Below are positions 26,846-39,017 of a stretch of DNA of 43,185 nucleotides, piece by piece (within the stretch, counting starts at the first letter, position 1; each line of letters begins with the position of its first letter). Origin of the DNA: Myxococcales bacterium (GTDB taxonomy: Bacteria > Myxococcota_A > Polyangia > Haliangiales > Haliangiaceae); the NCBI GenBank assembly GCA_011526095.1, contig WYBA01000055.1:1-43185 (forward strand). Reading direction: 5' to 3'. The notes beneath the pieces were generated by a model that searched no databases, was not told where the DNA came from, and saw nothing but the letters and a program-made list of their open reading frames with translations. The translations under genes were made by a program, and so were the position numbers.

Positions 26846-27772
26846 ATGAGGACACGTCTGCTCGCGCTGATCGCGGCGTGCGGCGTGGCGATGCTCGGCC
26901 TGCTGGCCGCGTCGCCCGCGCACGCCAAGGTGCACAAGCTCGCCGTCGCGAAGGTGTCGATCGATGTACCGAAGAAGTGGCAGGTCACGACCACGGAGGG
27001 CCAGCTCAACCTGGTCACCAAGGATCAGACCCTGGCGATCAGCCTCACCCACGTGCCGACGACGGACCTCGACACCAGCTGGGGCGAGGTCACGCCGGCC
27101 GTCCAGGGCATGCTGACCGGCGCGTCGATCGCCGAGCGCAAGGACGGCGTGATCGGCGGGATGTCCGGCTACGTGACGACCGCCTCGGGCGTGTTCGCGG
27201 GCAAGGACGTCCAGATGCTGGTCGCGCTGCTGCGCACGCCGAACAGCGCGCTGCTGCTGATCACCGCGCTCGGCGAGGTCGGCCGCTACGAGAAGCACGA
27301 GAAGGACATGACGCGGACGCTCAACAGCATCGTCGCCGAGGCGCCGCTGATCGGCGGCCCCGAGGTCGCGCAGCTCCAGCCCGAGGCGCAGAAGTTCGCC
27401 GAGCAGGTGGTCAAGGCGATCAACAAGAACGACGCCAAGGCGTTCGCCAGGCTGGCGGCGTTCGATCTCGAGGGCTCCGGCGGGTTCATCGTCACCGCCG
27501 TCGAGGGCGGCGGCGAGGTCTACGCGAACCCCAAGGCGCTGCTCAAGGCGGCGAAGAAGGCGAAGAAGCTGTCGAAGCTGCTCTTCATGCCCGACCAGGG
27601 CACGTGGCAGGTCCAGCTCCGCGGCGACGACGCGGCGTTCCGGGTGTGGCGCGGCGAGTGGACCGACTACGTCACGTTCGTGTCGTGCGCCGTGATCGAC
27701 GGCAAGTGGAAGGTGGTCGAGGTGATCACGGACTACGCCGCGATGGAGCCGCCCGCGTTCGAGGACGAGTGA
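26846..27772 (+). CDS. Exported protein of unknown function (308 residues)
   Basis: A signal peptide (1-27, ending SPAHA-K) directs export. Residues ~33-160 have the character of a DcrB/DUF1795-like domain: VSIDVPKKWQVTTTEGQLNL, TLAISLTHVPTTDL and a closing helix EKDMTRTLNSIV. Residues ~170-300 form a second region (AKAFARLAAFDLEG, then VWRGEWTDYVTFVSCAVIDGKWKVVEVI) that resembles an NTF2-like or DUF4440-like sheet. A Lys-rich segment, KAAKKAKKLSK, lies between. GGGGGA precedes the ATG. The function is not known, and the similarity claims are weak. Confidence 0.8.
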   Translation: MRTRLLALIAACGVAMLGLLAASPAHAKVHKLAVAKVSIDVPKKWQVTTTEGQLNLVTKDQTLAISLTHVPTTDLDTSWGEVTPAVQGMLTGASIAERKDGVIGGMSGYVTTASGVFAGKDVQMLVALLRTPNSALLLITALGEVGRYEKHEKDMTRTLNSIVAEAPLIGGPEVAQLQPEAQKFAEQVVKAINKNDAKAFARLAAFDLEGSGGFIVTAVEGGGEVYANPKALLKAAKKAKKLSKLLFMPDQGTWQVQLRGDDAAFRVWRGEWTDYVTFVSCAVIDGKWKVVEVITDYAAMEPPAFEDE

Positions 27773-27798
27773 GCGGCCGCGTCGGCGGCCCTCGATCG

Positions 27799-27804
27799 TA
27801 TGAT
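27799..27804 (+). promoter_or_regulatory. -10-like TATGAT of the kinase-TPR gene
   Basis: TATGAT differs from the sigma-70 consensus TATAAT at one base and ends eight bases before the ATG at 27813. No -35 is evident in the GC-rich DNA upstream. Confidence 0.45.
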
Positions 27805-27812
27805 GGCGCGCG

Positions 27813-31379
<3,567 letters not shown>

Positions 31380-31385
31380 ACGACC

Positions 31386-32525
31386 TCAGTACCCCTCGGT
31401 CTTCGAGATGATCTCGTTCATGATCTCGCGCGTGCCGCCGCCGATCGGGTAGAGGCGCGCGTCGCGGTAGAGGCGCTCGACCAGCGTCTCGCGCATGTAG
31501 CCCATGCCGCCGAAGATCTGGACCGCCTGGTCGCAGACGTAGCTGCAGGCGTCGGTCGCGGCGTTCTTGGCCATCGCGCACAGGGCCGGCGCCGGCTCGC
31601 CGCGCACGACGCGGATCGCGGCCTCGCCGGTGAGCGCGCGCGCCGCGGCCAGGCGCGTCGCCATGTCGGCGAGCTTGTGGCGGGTGACCTGGAACCCGGC
31701 GAGCGGCTTGCCGAACGCCTGGCGCTCGCGGCTGTAGGCGCGCGCCTCGCGGTACGCGAGCTCGGCGATCGCGACGCACTGGCCGGCGAGCGCGAGGCGC
31801 TCGGCGGCGAAGTTCGCCATGATCATGAAGAACGCGCCGTTCTCCGGACCGACGCGGTTGGCGACGGGGACGCGGCAGCCCTCGAACGTCAGCTCGGCGG
31901 TGTCCGAGGCCCACCACCCGGTCTTCTTGAGCTGCTTGCTGACGGTGAACCCCGGCGTGCCCTTCTCGATCACCAGGATCGAGATCCCGCCGTGCCCCGG
32001 GCCGCCGGTGCGCACGGCGCAGGTCACGACGTCGGCGCGCGTGCCGGAGGTGATGAAGGTCTTGGCGCCGTCGACGACGTAGTGGTCGCCGTCGCGCACC
32101 GCGCGCGTCGTGAGGCCGGCGACGTCGCTGCCGCCGCCCGGCTCGGTCACCGCGAGCGCGGCGATCTTGTCGCCCTTGAGGCACGGGGTCACGAACCGCG
32201 CGTGCTGCTCGGGCGTGCCGAACTTGACGATCATCGGCAGCGCGATGAAGTGGCTGCCGAGGCCGACGGTCGTGCCGACGGACCGCCCCGCGAGGATCAT
32301 CTCGTCGGCGGAGGCCAGGACGTGGGTGAGGTCGCCGCCGGCGCCGCCGAGCGCCTCGGGGTAGCCGACGCCGGTCAGCCCCGCGTCCGCGATCTGCTTG
32401 TACAGCTCGACCGGGAACCCCTCGTCCTCCTCCCACTGCGCGCTGGACGGCGCGATCGCCTTCTCGGCGAACCGGCGGGTCTGCTGGCGGAGCGCGGCGT
32501 GCTCTTCGGTCTCGAACAGGTACAT
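31386..32525 (-). CDS. Acyl-CoA dehydrogenase (379 residues)
   Basis: This FAD enzyme has the usual three-domain fold: an N-terminal helical part, a middle sheet (LAVTEPGGGSDVAGL, VDGAKTFITSGTRADV) and a C-terminal helical bundle ending RLYPIGGGTREIMNEIISK. The site of the medium-chain catalytic Glu reads Gly-Gly-Gly-Thr, so that base is missing. The Glu used by isovaleryl-CoA and long-chain dehydrogenases is present at Glu242 (FAAERLALAG), so the enzyme is probably active on branched or long acyl-CoA. The ATG at 32525 has TACCAT eight bases upstream. It shares a 25-base divergent gap with the methyltransferase gene. Confidence 0.95.
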   Translation of the reverse strand: MYLFETEEHAALRQQTRRFAEKAIAPSSAQWEEDEGFPVELYKQIADAGLTGVGYPEALGGAGGDLTHVLASADEMILAGRSVGTTVGLGSHFIALPMIVKFGTPEQHARFVTPCLKGDKIAALAVTEPGGGSDVAGLTTRAVRDGDHYVVDGAKTFITSGTRADVVTCAVRTGGPGHGGISILVIEKGTPGFTVSKQLKKTGWWASDTAELTFEGCRVPVANRVGPENGAFFMIMANFAAERLALAGQCVAIAELAYREARAYSRERQAFGKPLAGFQVTRHKLADMATRLAAARALTGEAAIRVVRGEPAPALCAMAKNAATDACSYVCDQAVQIFGGMGYMRETLVERLYRDARLYPIGGGTREIMNEIISKTEGY

Positions 32526-32533
32526 GGCGCGGC

Positions 32534-32543
32534 ATGGTACCAA
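32534..32543. promoter_or_regulatory. Bidirectional -10 elements around GGTACC
   Basis: TACCAT on the minus strand (32539-32534) is eight bases before the dehydrogenase ATG. TACCAA on the plus strand (32538-32543) is seven bases before the methyltransferase ATG. Both arise from the GGTACC palindrome at 32536-32541, an economical divergent promoter. Confidence 0.42.
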
Positions 32544-32550
32544 CTCGGGC

Positions 32551-34287
32551 ATGGCCGTCACCTCCGGGATGCAGCCTCCGCCGACGCCGACGCGGCTGCG
32601 GAAGTCCGCTCACCTCTCGACCTTCGCCCACCAGGGCGCCGTGTACGTCTACCACGACCTGTTCGGGTTCCTGCTCCAGATGAGCCCGGACGTCCTCGCG
32701 GTGCTCGACGCCTTCGGCGACGGCGCGGAGGTGAAGGACGTCGTGAAGCGGTTCGACGGCGCGTTCGAGGGCGCCTCGGCCCAGGAGTTCGTCGACGTGT
32801 TCGCGCAGCAGTTCTGCCTGGTCGAGCCCGACGACGTGGAGACCGACGGGCTGTGGCCGATGGTCGCGATCAAGGCCAAGTGGAACGTGTGGCGGCGCGC
32901 CGGCGACCGCGTGACCCTGTGGACCGCGTGGGGCGACGCGCCGGTGCGGCGGATCGAGCTCGACGAGGCGGAGACGCGGATCTGGGACGACCTCGACGGC
33001 GAGCGCCGGTGCAACGAGCTGCGCGATCGCCACGACGGGCCGCGCGTCCAGGCGCTGATCACGCGGCTGACCCACTCGGACGTGCAGGCGGTGAAGCTGT
33101 GCATGTTCCCGATGTCGACGTTCGCCAAGCGGCCGCAGATGGCGCCGCACTACCTCGGCTCGACGATGCCGTACCCGCGGTGGTCGCCGGCCGACGGGCC
33201 GCCGCCGCCCGCGACCGACGCGTCGGGCGTGGTGTCGCCGGCCGAGTACTACCGCCACGACGTCGCCGACGCCGACGCGCAGTTCGATCACGAGGAGACG
33301 ACGCTGTCGCACCTGTTCCGCGTGCCGCACCCGGCGCTGCACGGCCGGACGTACGGCGCGGCGCTGGTCGACGCGCTGGCCGCGCGCGGCGCGGTGCCGG
33401 CGACCGGGCGGGTGCGGGTCGTCGAGGTCGGCGCGGGCCTGGGCTACGTCGCGGCGGCGGTGCACGACGCGCTGACCTCGCGCGGCCTGGAGGTCGACTA
33501 CACGATCGTCGAGCTGGCGCCGACGCTGGCGGCGGCGCAGCGCGCGCGCCTCGCCGGGCGCGGCGTGCGGTGGTTCGAGGGCGACGTGCTCGCGGTCGAG
33601 CTGCCGGTCGGCGAGGCGGACCTGATCCTGGCCAACGAGATGGCGGGCGATCTGCCGGCGCGGCGGCTGTCGCGCGCCGACGTCGGGCTCGACGTCGACG
33701 GCGGCGGCGAGGTCGATCCGGCGAAGGTCGCGGCGCTGGGGCGCGCGGGCGAGCTGGTGCGCGAGCTCGAGCTGCGGCTCGACGACGCGCCCGAGCCGTT
33801 CTACCTGATGACCGGCGCGCTCGAGCTGATCGGGCGGATCGCGCGGTGGCTCGCGCCGGGTGGCACCGCGGTCGTGACCGAGTTCGGCGAGTACGCGATC
33901 TGGCCGAAGCTGTCGACCCACCTCGATCACCCCGAGCTATCGATCCACTTCGGCCAGCTCCACCAGGCGGCGCGCGCGCGGGGGCTCGAGCCGGAGCTGT
34001 GCTTCGTGATCGACCTGCTCGATGTCGACCGGACCCAGCAGGGCCTGGCGACGACGCGCAGCCACTTCCGCGCGCTGCGCGCGATGCTCGCCGACGCCGG
34101 CGTGACGCTCGACAAGCTCGGCTACACGCCGGCGATGCTCGACGCGCTGCTCGCGGGCAAGGTGGCGCGCGCCGAGATCGGCGAGCTGCGCTGGGACAAG
34201 CTCGAGGACCGGCTGATGGGCCTGGTCCCGCACGAGTTCAAGGCGCTGATCGCCAGGCGCCCGCCGCTGGCGGACGACGGCAACTGA
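32551..34287 (+). CDS. MidA-like SAM methyltransferase with two PqqD-like N-terminal modules
   Basis: The 578-residue protein combines three parts. Residues ~12-95 (KSAHLSTFAHQGAVYVYHDL, LQMSPDVLAVLDAFGDGAEV) and ~110-190 (RRIELDEAETRIWDDLDGER) each resemble the winged-helix PqqD/RiPP-recognition fold: a strand pair, a conserved dxxxxLDAFGDG-type turn, then helices. Residues ~225-570 are a SAM-dependent methyltransferase with motif I VVEVGAGLGYVAAA (~290-303), VELAPTLAAAQ and ANEMAGDLPARR. These match the MidA/NDUFAF7 class, which methylates arginine in mitochondrial complex I assembly. No RiPP precursor is visible nearby. The target is unknown, and the modules could bind a peptide. Confidence 0.72.
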   Translation: MAVTSGMQPPPTPTRLRKSAHLSTFAHQGAVYVYHDLFGFLLQMSPDVLAVLDAFGDGAEVKDVVKRFDGAFEGASAQEFVDVFAQQFCLVEPDDVETDGLWPMVAIKAKWNVWRRAGDRVTLWTAWGDAPVRRIELDEAETRIWDDLDGERRCNELRDRHDGPRVQALITRLTHSDVQAVKLCMFPMSTFAKRPQMAPHYLGSTMPYPRWSPADGPPPPATDASGVVSPAEYYRHDVADADAQFDHEETTLSHLFRVPHPALHGRTYGAALVDALAARGAVPATGRVRVVEVGAGLGYVAAAVHDALTSRGLEVDYTIVELAPTLAAAQRARLAGRGVRWFEGDVLAVELPVGEADLILANEMAGDLPARRLSRADVGLDVDGGGEVDPAKVAALGRAGELVRELELRLDDAPEPFYLMTGALELIGRIARWLAPGGTAVVTEFGEYAIWPKLSTHLDHPELSIHFGQLHQAARARGLEPELCFVIDLLDVDRTQQGLATTRSHFRALRAMLADAGVTLDKLGYTPAMLDALLAGKVARAEIGELRWDKLEDRLMGLVPHEFKALIARRPPLADDGN

Positions 34288-34321
34288 CGCCAGGCGCCCG
34301 CGCCCGCCCCGCGCCCGCTCG

Positions 34322-35638
34322 TCAGCGCGCGGTGATCACGACGAGGAACTCGCCGGCGTGCTCGACGCCGCCGTCGTCGACGAAGGTGTCGACGACGACG
34401 CGGACGGCGCCGGGGCCGACGCTGGCGACGGCCTGCTCGTGGCCGCGGCCGGCGCACGCGGCGCCGTCGGTGAGGTCGTCGGCGCCCGCGAGGATGTGGA
34501 CGTCGACGTCGGTGTCGCCGGCGTCGACGACGCTGGCCTCGATCACCGCGGGCGCGGCGAGGGTCAGCTCGTAGACGATCTCCGGGCCGCGCTCGTCCTG
34601 GTCGGCGGCGCAGCCGTCGTAGGCGTCGATCACGCGCTCGCCGCCGCGGGTGTCGCCGAGGTCGACGAACGTCGCGCCGGCGAGGATCGGGTCGGCGTGG
34701 GTGCCGGCGCCGGTGCGGCGCGGCGCGTCGGCGTCGAGCGCGGCGCCGGTGGCGACGACGCGGCGCGCGCGGTCGAGGCCTTCCGCGACCAGCAGGTTGC
34801 GGAGGTTCATCCCTCCCTGCAGCCCCTCGACCGTGAACACGCAGCCGCCGTCGCGCTGCGACGGGTGGACGCCGTCCTTGATCAGCCCGTGCCCGGGCAG
34901 CGCCGCGAGCTCGCGGTGGTAGTCGACCAGCGGCACGCCGCGGCCCTGAGCGAGCGCGCGGATCACCAGGTTGAACAGCGGCACGCGCGCGTCGGCCGCG
35001 GGATCGTCGTCGCGCGGCGGGATCGTCGACATCACCGGGATGACGCCGCGGTCGAGCAGCGTGTCGACGATCGTCCACAGGTCGCTGCCGAACAGGTCGT
35101 GGCTGCGGTAGCCGACGTCGTTGGTCCCGAACATCAGGCTGGCGTAGCGCGGCGCGATCGCCGCGAGCTCCTGATCGAGGTAGCTCGGCTCGCCGGACAG
35201 CGGCCCGCGCGCCGACCAGCCGCTCCTGTCGGCGACGCTGTCGCGCAGGTACGGCGACACGCCCGCCGCGTCGCCGGCGCGGAAGTGGTCGAGCGTCGGC
35301 GTCAGCGCGTCGCGCCCGTCGAGGTCGATCGTGCCGCCGTCGAAGCAGCGCAGGAAGTAGCTGCTCTCGGTGATCGAGTCGCCGATCTTGGCGAACACGC
35401 GGTCGTCCTGGCCGGGACCGCGCGCGGCGATCGCGACGAGGTGATCGGCGAGCTCGGCGGTGATCGGCGAGTGCCGGGTGTCGATCGGATACTGGACCGC
35501 GCCGAGCGTCGCGTCCGGGCCGCGGGCGTCGATCTGCGGCAGCGGGACCGGCGCGTCGACCTCGCCCGGCGCCGGCGAGGCCGGCTCGCACGCGGCGATC
35601 AGCAGCGGGGCGAGCGCGGCGGCGAGGCGGCGAGGCAC
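34322..35638 (-). CDS. SGNH/GDSL-type esterase lipoprotein
   Basis: The 438-residue lipoprotein (lipobox LIAAC, Cys17) has the three blocks of SGNH hydrolases: GDS with nucleophile Ser88 (KIGDSITES), Asn173 in FGTND, and Asp255/His258 in IKDGVHPS. Residues ~340-435 form a beta-sandwich C-terminal domain (VIEASVVDAGDTDVDVHILA) like bacterial pre-peptidase-type domains. It would hydrolyse esters outside the inner membrane; the substrate is unknown. The GTG at 35638 has TATCCT six bases upstream. It lies 44 bases after the alkaline phosphatase gene on the same strand and may be co-expressed with it. Confidence 0.88.
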   Translation of the reverse strand: MPRRLAAALAPLLIAACEPASPAPGEVDAPVPLPQIDARGPDATLGAVQYPIDTRHSPITAELADHLVAIAARGPGQDDRVFAKIGDSITESSYFLRCFDGGTIDLDGRDALTPTLDHFRAGDAAGVSPYLRDSVADRSGWSARGPLSGEPSYLDQELAAIAPRYASLMFGTNDVGYRSHDLFGSDLWTIVDTLLDRGVIPVMSTIPPRDDDPAADARVPLFNLVIRALAQGRGVPLVDYHRELAALPGHGLIKDGVHPSQRDGGCVFTVEGLQGGMNLRNLLVAEGLDRARRVVATGAALDADAPRRTGAGTHADPILAGATFVDLGDTRGGERVIDAYDGCAADQDERGPEIVYELTLAAPAVIEASVVDAGDTDVDVHILAGADDLTDGAACAGRGHEQAVASVGPGAVRVVVDTFVDDGGVEHAGEFLVVITAR

Positions 35639-35644
35639 CCGGTC

Positions 35645-35650
35645 AGGATA
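35645..35650 (-). promoter_or_regulatory. -10-like TATCCT of the SGNH esterase gene
   Basis: TATCCT on the minus strand lies six bases before the GTG at 35638, within the short gap after the phosphatase stop. It suggests the gene can be transcribed by itself. Confidence 0.35.
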
Positions 35651-35682
35651 ACGGCCGTCCGGGGCGCGGACGAGTTTTCGGC

Positions 35683-37650
35683 CTACGGCAGCGTGACCGG
35701 CGCCGCGTCGCCGTCGACGACGCCGTCGCCGTCGGCGTCGAGGTCGTACACGACCACACCCGGCAGCGCGGTCGGCGTGCGCCCCGGGTTCACCGTCCCG
35801 GGCGGGAACGGCGGCAGCGCCTGGTTCGAGGTGTAGCCGCCGTCGGTGTTGACCAGGATCGCGGCCAGCGCGACGCGCGCCCCGGGCGGCACGACGCCGC
35901 CGTCGTAGAGCGCGTCCCACGGGACGAACGCCTCGAGCCCGTGCCCGGAGCGGGCCGCGAGCGCCGCGCCGCCGGCGACGCGCACCTCGCCGAAGTTGAT
36001 CGCCGCGCGCCCCCAGCCGAGGTCGCCGGCCGCGCCGTACGGCGCGCGCACCCCGCGCAGCCCGCCGCTGCCGCGGCGCTGCTCCAGCATCGGATCGGCG
36101 CCGCCGACCGAGACGAGCACGAGGTCGACGCCGAACCCGGGCACCGCCGGCGCGGTCACGGTCGAGGCCGCCAGCACCAGGTCGGCGACGCCGGCGGCGT
36201 CGGTCACCGCGCCGGCGAGCCCGCCCGGCCCGGTCCCCGCGCCGAAGTCGACGTCGATCCACAGCTCGACCGCGTTGGTGCCCCACTCGAACACGCCGTC
36301 GACGCCGACGAACAGCCCGTCGGCGGTGGCGTCGACGCGGAGCGCGTCGAGCTGGTTGAACCCGGGGCCGAAGCCCGAGGGGTTGACCTGGGTCGCCGCG
36401 AGGTGGCGCAGCTCGCCGGTCTCGCCGTCGGGGATCGCGACCGGCGGCGGCGCGACGAACGCGTCGCCGTCGACCCGCGACCGCGCGACCTCGTACACCC
36501 AGCGATGGTCGACGACGGCGTCGTCGATCACCTCGGTCCCCGGCCCGTCGCCGAAGATCGCGACGTGGGCGTTGGTGTGGCTGCCCCACAGCCACGACAC
36601 GTCGGGCACGACGCCCGCGGGCGCCGGCGCCAGCACGCGCAGCCCGCCGCACTCGTGATCGGCCGTGACCAGCACGGTGACGTTGCCGCGCGCGCGCGCC
36701 CACGCGACGACGTCGGCGATCGTCTCGTCGAACGCCAGCGTCTCGTGGATGACGTTGGTCTCGACGTTGGCGTGGCCGCCGTGGTCGATCCGCCCGCCCT
36801 CGATCATCAGGAAGAACCCGTCGGGGTCGCGGTCGAGCACCGCGAGCGCGGCGCGCGCCTGCTGCGCCAGCGTCGGCTCGGTCGTGTCGACCGGGCGGTC
36901 GGCGACGTACGTGAGGTGCTCCGGCGCGAACGTCCCGAACAGCCGCGTCGCCGCGGGCGCGACCGCGGCGAGCTCCGCGGCGGTCGTCACCCGCGCGTAG
37001 CCGGCGGCGGCGAGCGCGGGCTCGAGCCCGGCGAAGTACTGCGCGCCGCCGCCGAGCACGACGTCGGCGACGCCGGCCGACGCCTGCTGCGCGGCGATGT
37101 CGCCGTACGCGCCGCGCGCGCCGACGTGCGCGGTGAACCCGGCGGGCGTGGCGTGGCTGACCGCGGTCGTCGTGACCACGCCCGTCGCCCACCCGCGCGC
37201 CGCCGCGCGCTCGAGCACCGTCTCGACCGGGGCCCCGGCGCGATCGAGCGCGACGCGACCGTTGTACGTGTAGACGCCGGTCGCCATCACCGACGCCGCC
37301 GCCGCGGAGTCGGTGATCCCGCTCGGGCCGCCGGTGCGGACCCAGCCGGCGTGCGGCAGCGCGTGCATCGCGAGCCCGCCGGTCGCGCCGGTCGCGTACA
37401 GCGAGGCGACGTCGAGCTGGCCGGGGCCCATGCCGTCGCCGATCATGACGATCACCGCGGGCGGGGCCGCGGGCGCGGCGTCGGGGCCGTCCGCGGCATC
37501 GGCGGGGGCGCGCGCGTCCGGTCGCGACGCGTCGGGGTCGTCGCCGGTCACGCCCGCGCCGCATCCCGCGCCCGCCCCCGCGGCCGTGGCGACGGCCCCG
37601 ACCGCGATCGCGGTCCCGCAGATCGATCCGAGCCAGCCGTGGCGCCGCAC
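35683..37650 (-). CDS. Exported alkaline phosphatase with C-terminal beta domain
   Basis: The 655-residue protein has a signal peptide (possibly a lipoprotein, Cys30) and an Asp/Ala/Pro linker to ~62. Active-site residues of the PhoA family are in place: Asp72 in VIVMIGDGMG, the nucleophile Ser115 in ITDSAAAASVM, the ligand cluster IEGGRIDHGGH (Glu, Asp and His at the same spacing as E322/D327/H331 of the E. coli enzyme) and ADHECGG. SHTNAH supplies the last zinc His. About 230 further residues after ~420 form a beta-rich domain with DLDADGDGVVDGD-type calcium-like loops near the end. It releases phosphate from organic esters. The start is GTG. Confidence 0.92.
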   Translation of the reverse strand: MRRHGWLGSICGTAIAVGAVATAAGAGAGCGAGVTGDDPDASRPDARAPADAADGPDAAPAAPPAVIVMIGDGMGPGQLDVASLYATGATGGLAMHALPHAGWVRTGGPSGITDSAAAASVMATGVYTYNGRVALDRAGAPVETVLERAAARGWATGVVTTTAVSHATPAGFTAHVGARGAYGDIAAQQASAGVADVVLGGGAQYFAGLEPALAAAGYARVTTAAELAAVAPAATRLFGTFAPEHLTYVADRPVDTTEPTLAQQARAALAVLDRDPDGFFLMIEGGRIDHGGHANVETNVIHETLAFDETIADVVAWARARGNVTVLVTADHECGGLRVLAPAPAGVVPDVSWLWGSHTNAHVAIFGDGPGTEVIDDAVVDHRWVYEVARSRVDGDAFVAPPPVAIPDGETGELRHLAATQVNPSGFGPGFNQLDALRVDATADGLFVGVDGVFEWGTNAVELWIDVDFGAGTGPGGLAGAVTDAAGVADLVLAASTVTAPAVPGFGVDLVLVSVGGADPMLEQRRGSGGLRGVRAPYGAAGDLGWGRAAINFGEVRVAGGAALAARSGHGLEAFVPWDALYDGGVVPPGARVALAAILVNTDGGYTSNQALPPFPPGTVNPGRTPTALPGVVVYDLDADGDGVVDGDAAPVTLP

Positions 37651-37725
37651 GCGCGCAGTATCCGCGATCGCGCGCCGGACCGGAACGACGCGCGTCGGCC
37701 CGCCGCGTCATGCTATCCACCGCGC

Positions 37726-38430
37726 GTGCAGTTCGAGCGCGCCCTGGTCCCCGGCCGCCTGCTCCGCCGCTACCAGCGGTTCTTCGCCGACGTCCGGCTC
37801 GACGACGGCGCCGAGGTCGTGGCGCACTGCCCGAACCCAGGTTCGATGCGGACGTGCCTGGAGGAGGGCGGCCGGGTGTGGCTGCGCCCCGCCGACGATC
37901 CGAAGCGCCGCCTGCGCTGGACCTGGGAGCTCGCCGAGGTCGGCGGCGCGCGCGTCGTGATCAACACCGCGCGCGCCAACCGCGTCGTCGAGGAGGCGCT
38001 GGTCGCCGGCGCGATCCCCGAGCTCGCCGGCCACGACCGGATCGAGCGCGAGGCGACCGCGGGCCCGGGCACGCGGTTCGACTTCGCGCTCCACGCCGGG
38101 CGCCGCCGCACCTGGCTCGAGGTCAAGAGCGCCACGATGGACGGCGGCGGCGGCGGGGTCACCCTATTCCCCGACTCGGTCACCGCGCGCGGCGCGCGCC
38201 ACCTCGCCGAGCTCGCCGCGCGGCGCCGCCGCGGCGCGCGCGCCGTGCTGCTGTTCTGCGCCGCGCGCACCGGCACGCGCGTCGTCCGGCCGGCGGACGA
38301 CATCGACCCGGCGTACGGCGCCGCGCTGCGCGCCGCCGCGCGCGCCGGGGTCGAGGTGCTGGCCTACCGCTGCGACGTCACGCTCGACGGGATCACGCTC
38401 GCTGCGCGCGTCGACGTCGATCTGCGCTAG
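37726..38430 (+). CDS. sfsA: SfsA family DNA-binding/nuclease-like protein
   Basis: The 234-residue protein matches SfsA, originally found as a stimulator of sugar fermentation genes in E. coli. Hallmarks are VAHCPNPGSMRTCLE (~29-43), VINTARANRVVEEAL (~83-97), TWLEVKSATM (~127-136) and the DSVTARGARHLAEL region (~148-161). An OB-like N-terminal part precedes a PD-(D/E)XK-like core (D...E-V-K). Its cellular role is still unclear. The GTG start is consistent with a TATCCA a few bases upstream. It lies 11 bases before def but the latter has its own -10-like site. Confidence 0.95.
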   Translation: MQFERALVPGRLLRRYQRFFADVRLDDGAEVVAHCPNPGSMRTCLEEGGRVWLRPADDPKRRLRWTWELAEVGGARVVINTARANRVVEEALVAGAIPELAGHDRIEREATAGPGTRFDFALHAGRRRTWLEVKSATMDGGGGGVTLFPDSVTARGARHLAELAARRRRGARAVLLFCAARTGTRVVRPADDIDPAYGAALRAAARAGVEVLAYRCDVTLDGITLAARVDVDLR

Positions 38431-38433
38431 CCT
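38428..38433 (+). promoter_or_regulatory. -10-like TAGCCT of the deformylase gene
   Basis: TAGCCT overlaps the TAG stop of sfsA and ends eight bases before the ATG of def. It fits the TANNNT spacing seen elsewhere. Confidence 0.33.
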
Positions 38434-38441
38434 GCCTCCCC

Positions 38442-39017
38442 ATGGCCATCCGCAAGATCGCGCAGATCGGGCACCCGGTGCTGCGCCAGCGCGCCCGCGA
38501 GGTGACGCGCGACGAGCTCGCGTCGCCCGCGATCCAGCAGTTCATCGACGATCTGATCGAGACGATGCGCGACGCCAGCGGCGCCGGGCTCGCCGCGATC
38601 CAGGTCTACGAGCCGATCCGGATCTGCGCGATCGAGGTCAACCAGAACCCGCGCTACCCGTACAAGCCGCCGATCCCGCTGACCGTGCTGGTCAACCCGG
38701 TGCTCACGCCGGTCGGCGACGAGACGTTCGACAACTACGAGGGCTGCCTCAGCGTGCCCAACCTGCGCGGCGTGGTCGCGCGCGCCACCCACCTGCACGT
38801 CCGCGCCTGGGACCGCCACGGCGACGCGATCGACGAGGTCGTCCACGGGCTCAAGGCCGGCACCTACCAGCACGAGGTCGATCACCTCGACGGCAAGCTG
38901 TTCGTCGACCGCGTCACCGATCCGCGCACGCTGACGACGTGGACCGAGTTCGAGCGCTACCACAAGGACGCGTTCGTCGAGCGCGTCACGGCGCTGGTCA
39001 ACCGGGTGGGCTCGTAG
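38442..39017 (+). CDS. def: Peptide deformylase
   Basis: The 191-residue enzyme removes the formyl group from new proteins' N-terminal Met. All three motifs are present: GAGLAAIQV (47-55), EGCLS (100-104, metal ligand Cys102) and QHEVDHLDG (143-151, ligands His144 and His148, catalytic Glu145). The last ~25 residues form a helical tail (ERYHKDAFVERVTALVNRVG). The gene is alone, without the usual fmt or priA neighbours. Its end overlaps the convergent kinase gene by 20 bases. Confidence 0.96.
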   Translation: MAIRKIAQIGHPVLRQRAREVTRDELASPAIQQFIDDLIETMRDASGAGLAAIQVYEPIRICAIEVNQNPRYPYKPPIPLTVLVNPVLTPVGDETFDNYEGCLSVPNLRGVVARATHLHVRAWDRHGDAIDEVVHGLKAGTYQHEVDHLDGKLFVDRVTDPRTLTTWTEFERYHKDAFVERVTALVNRVGS

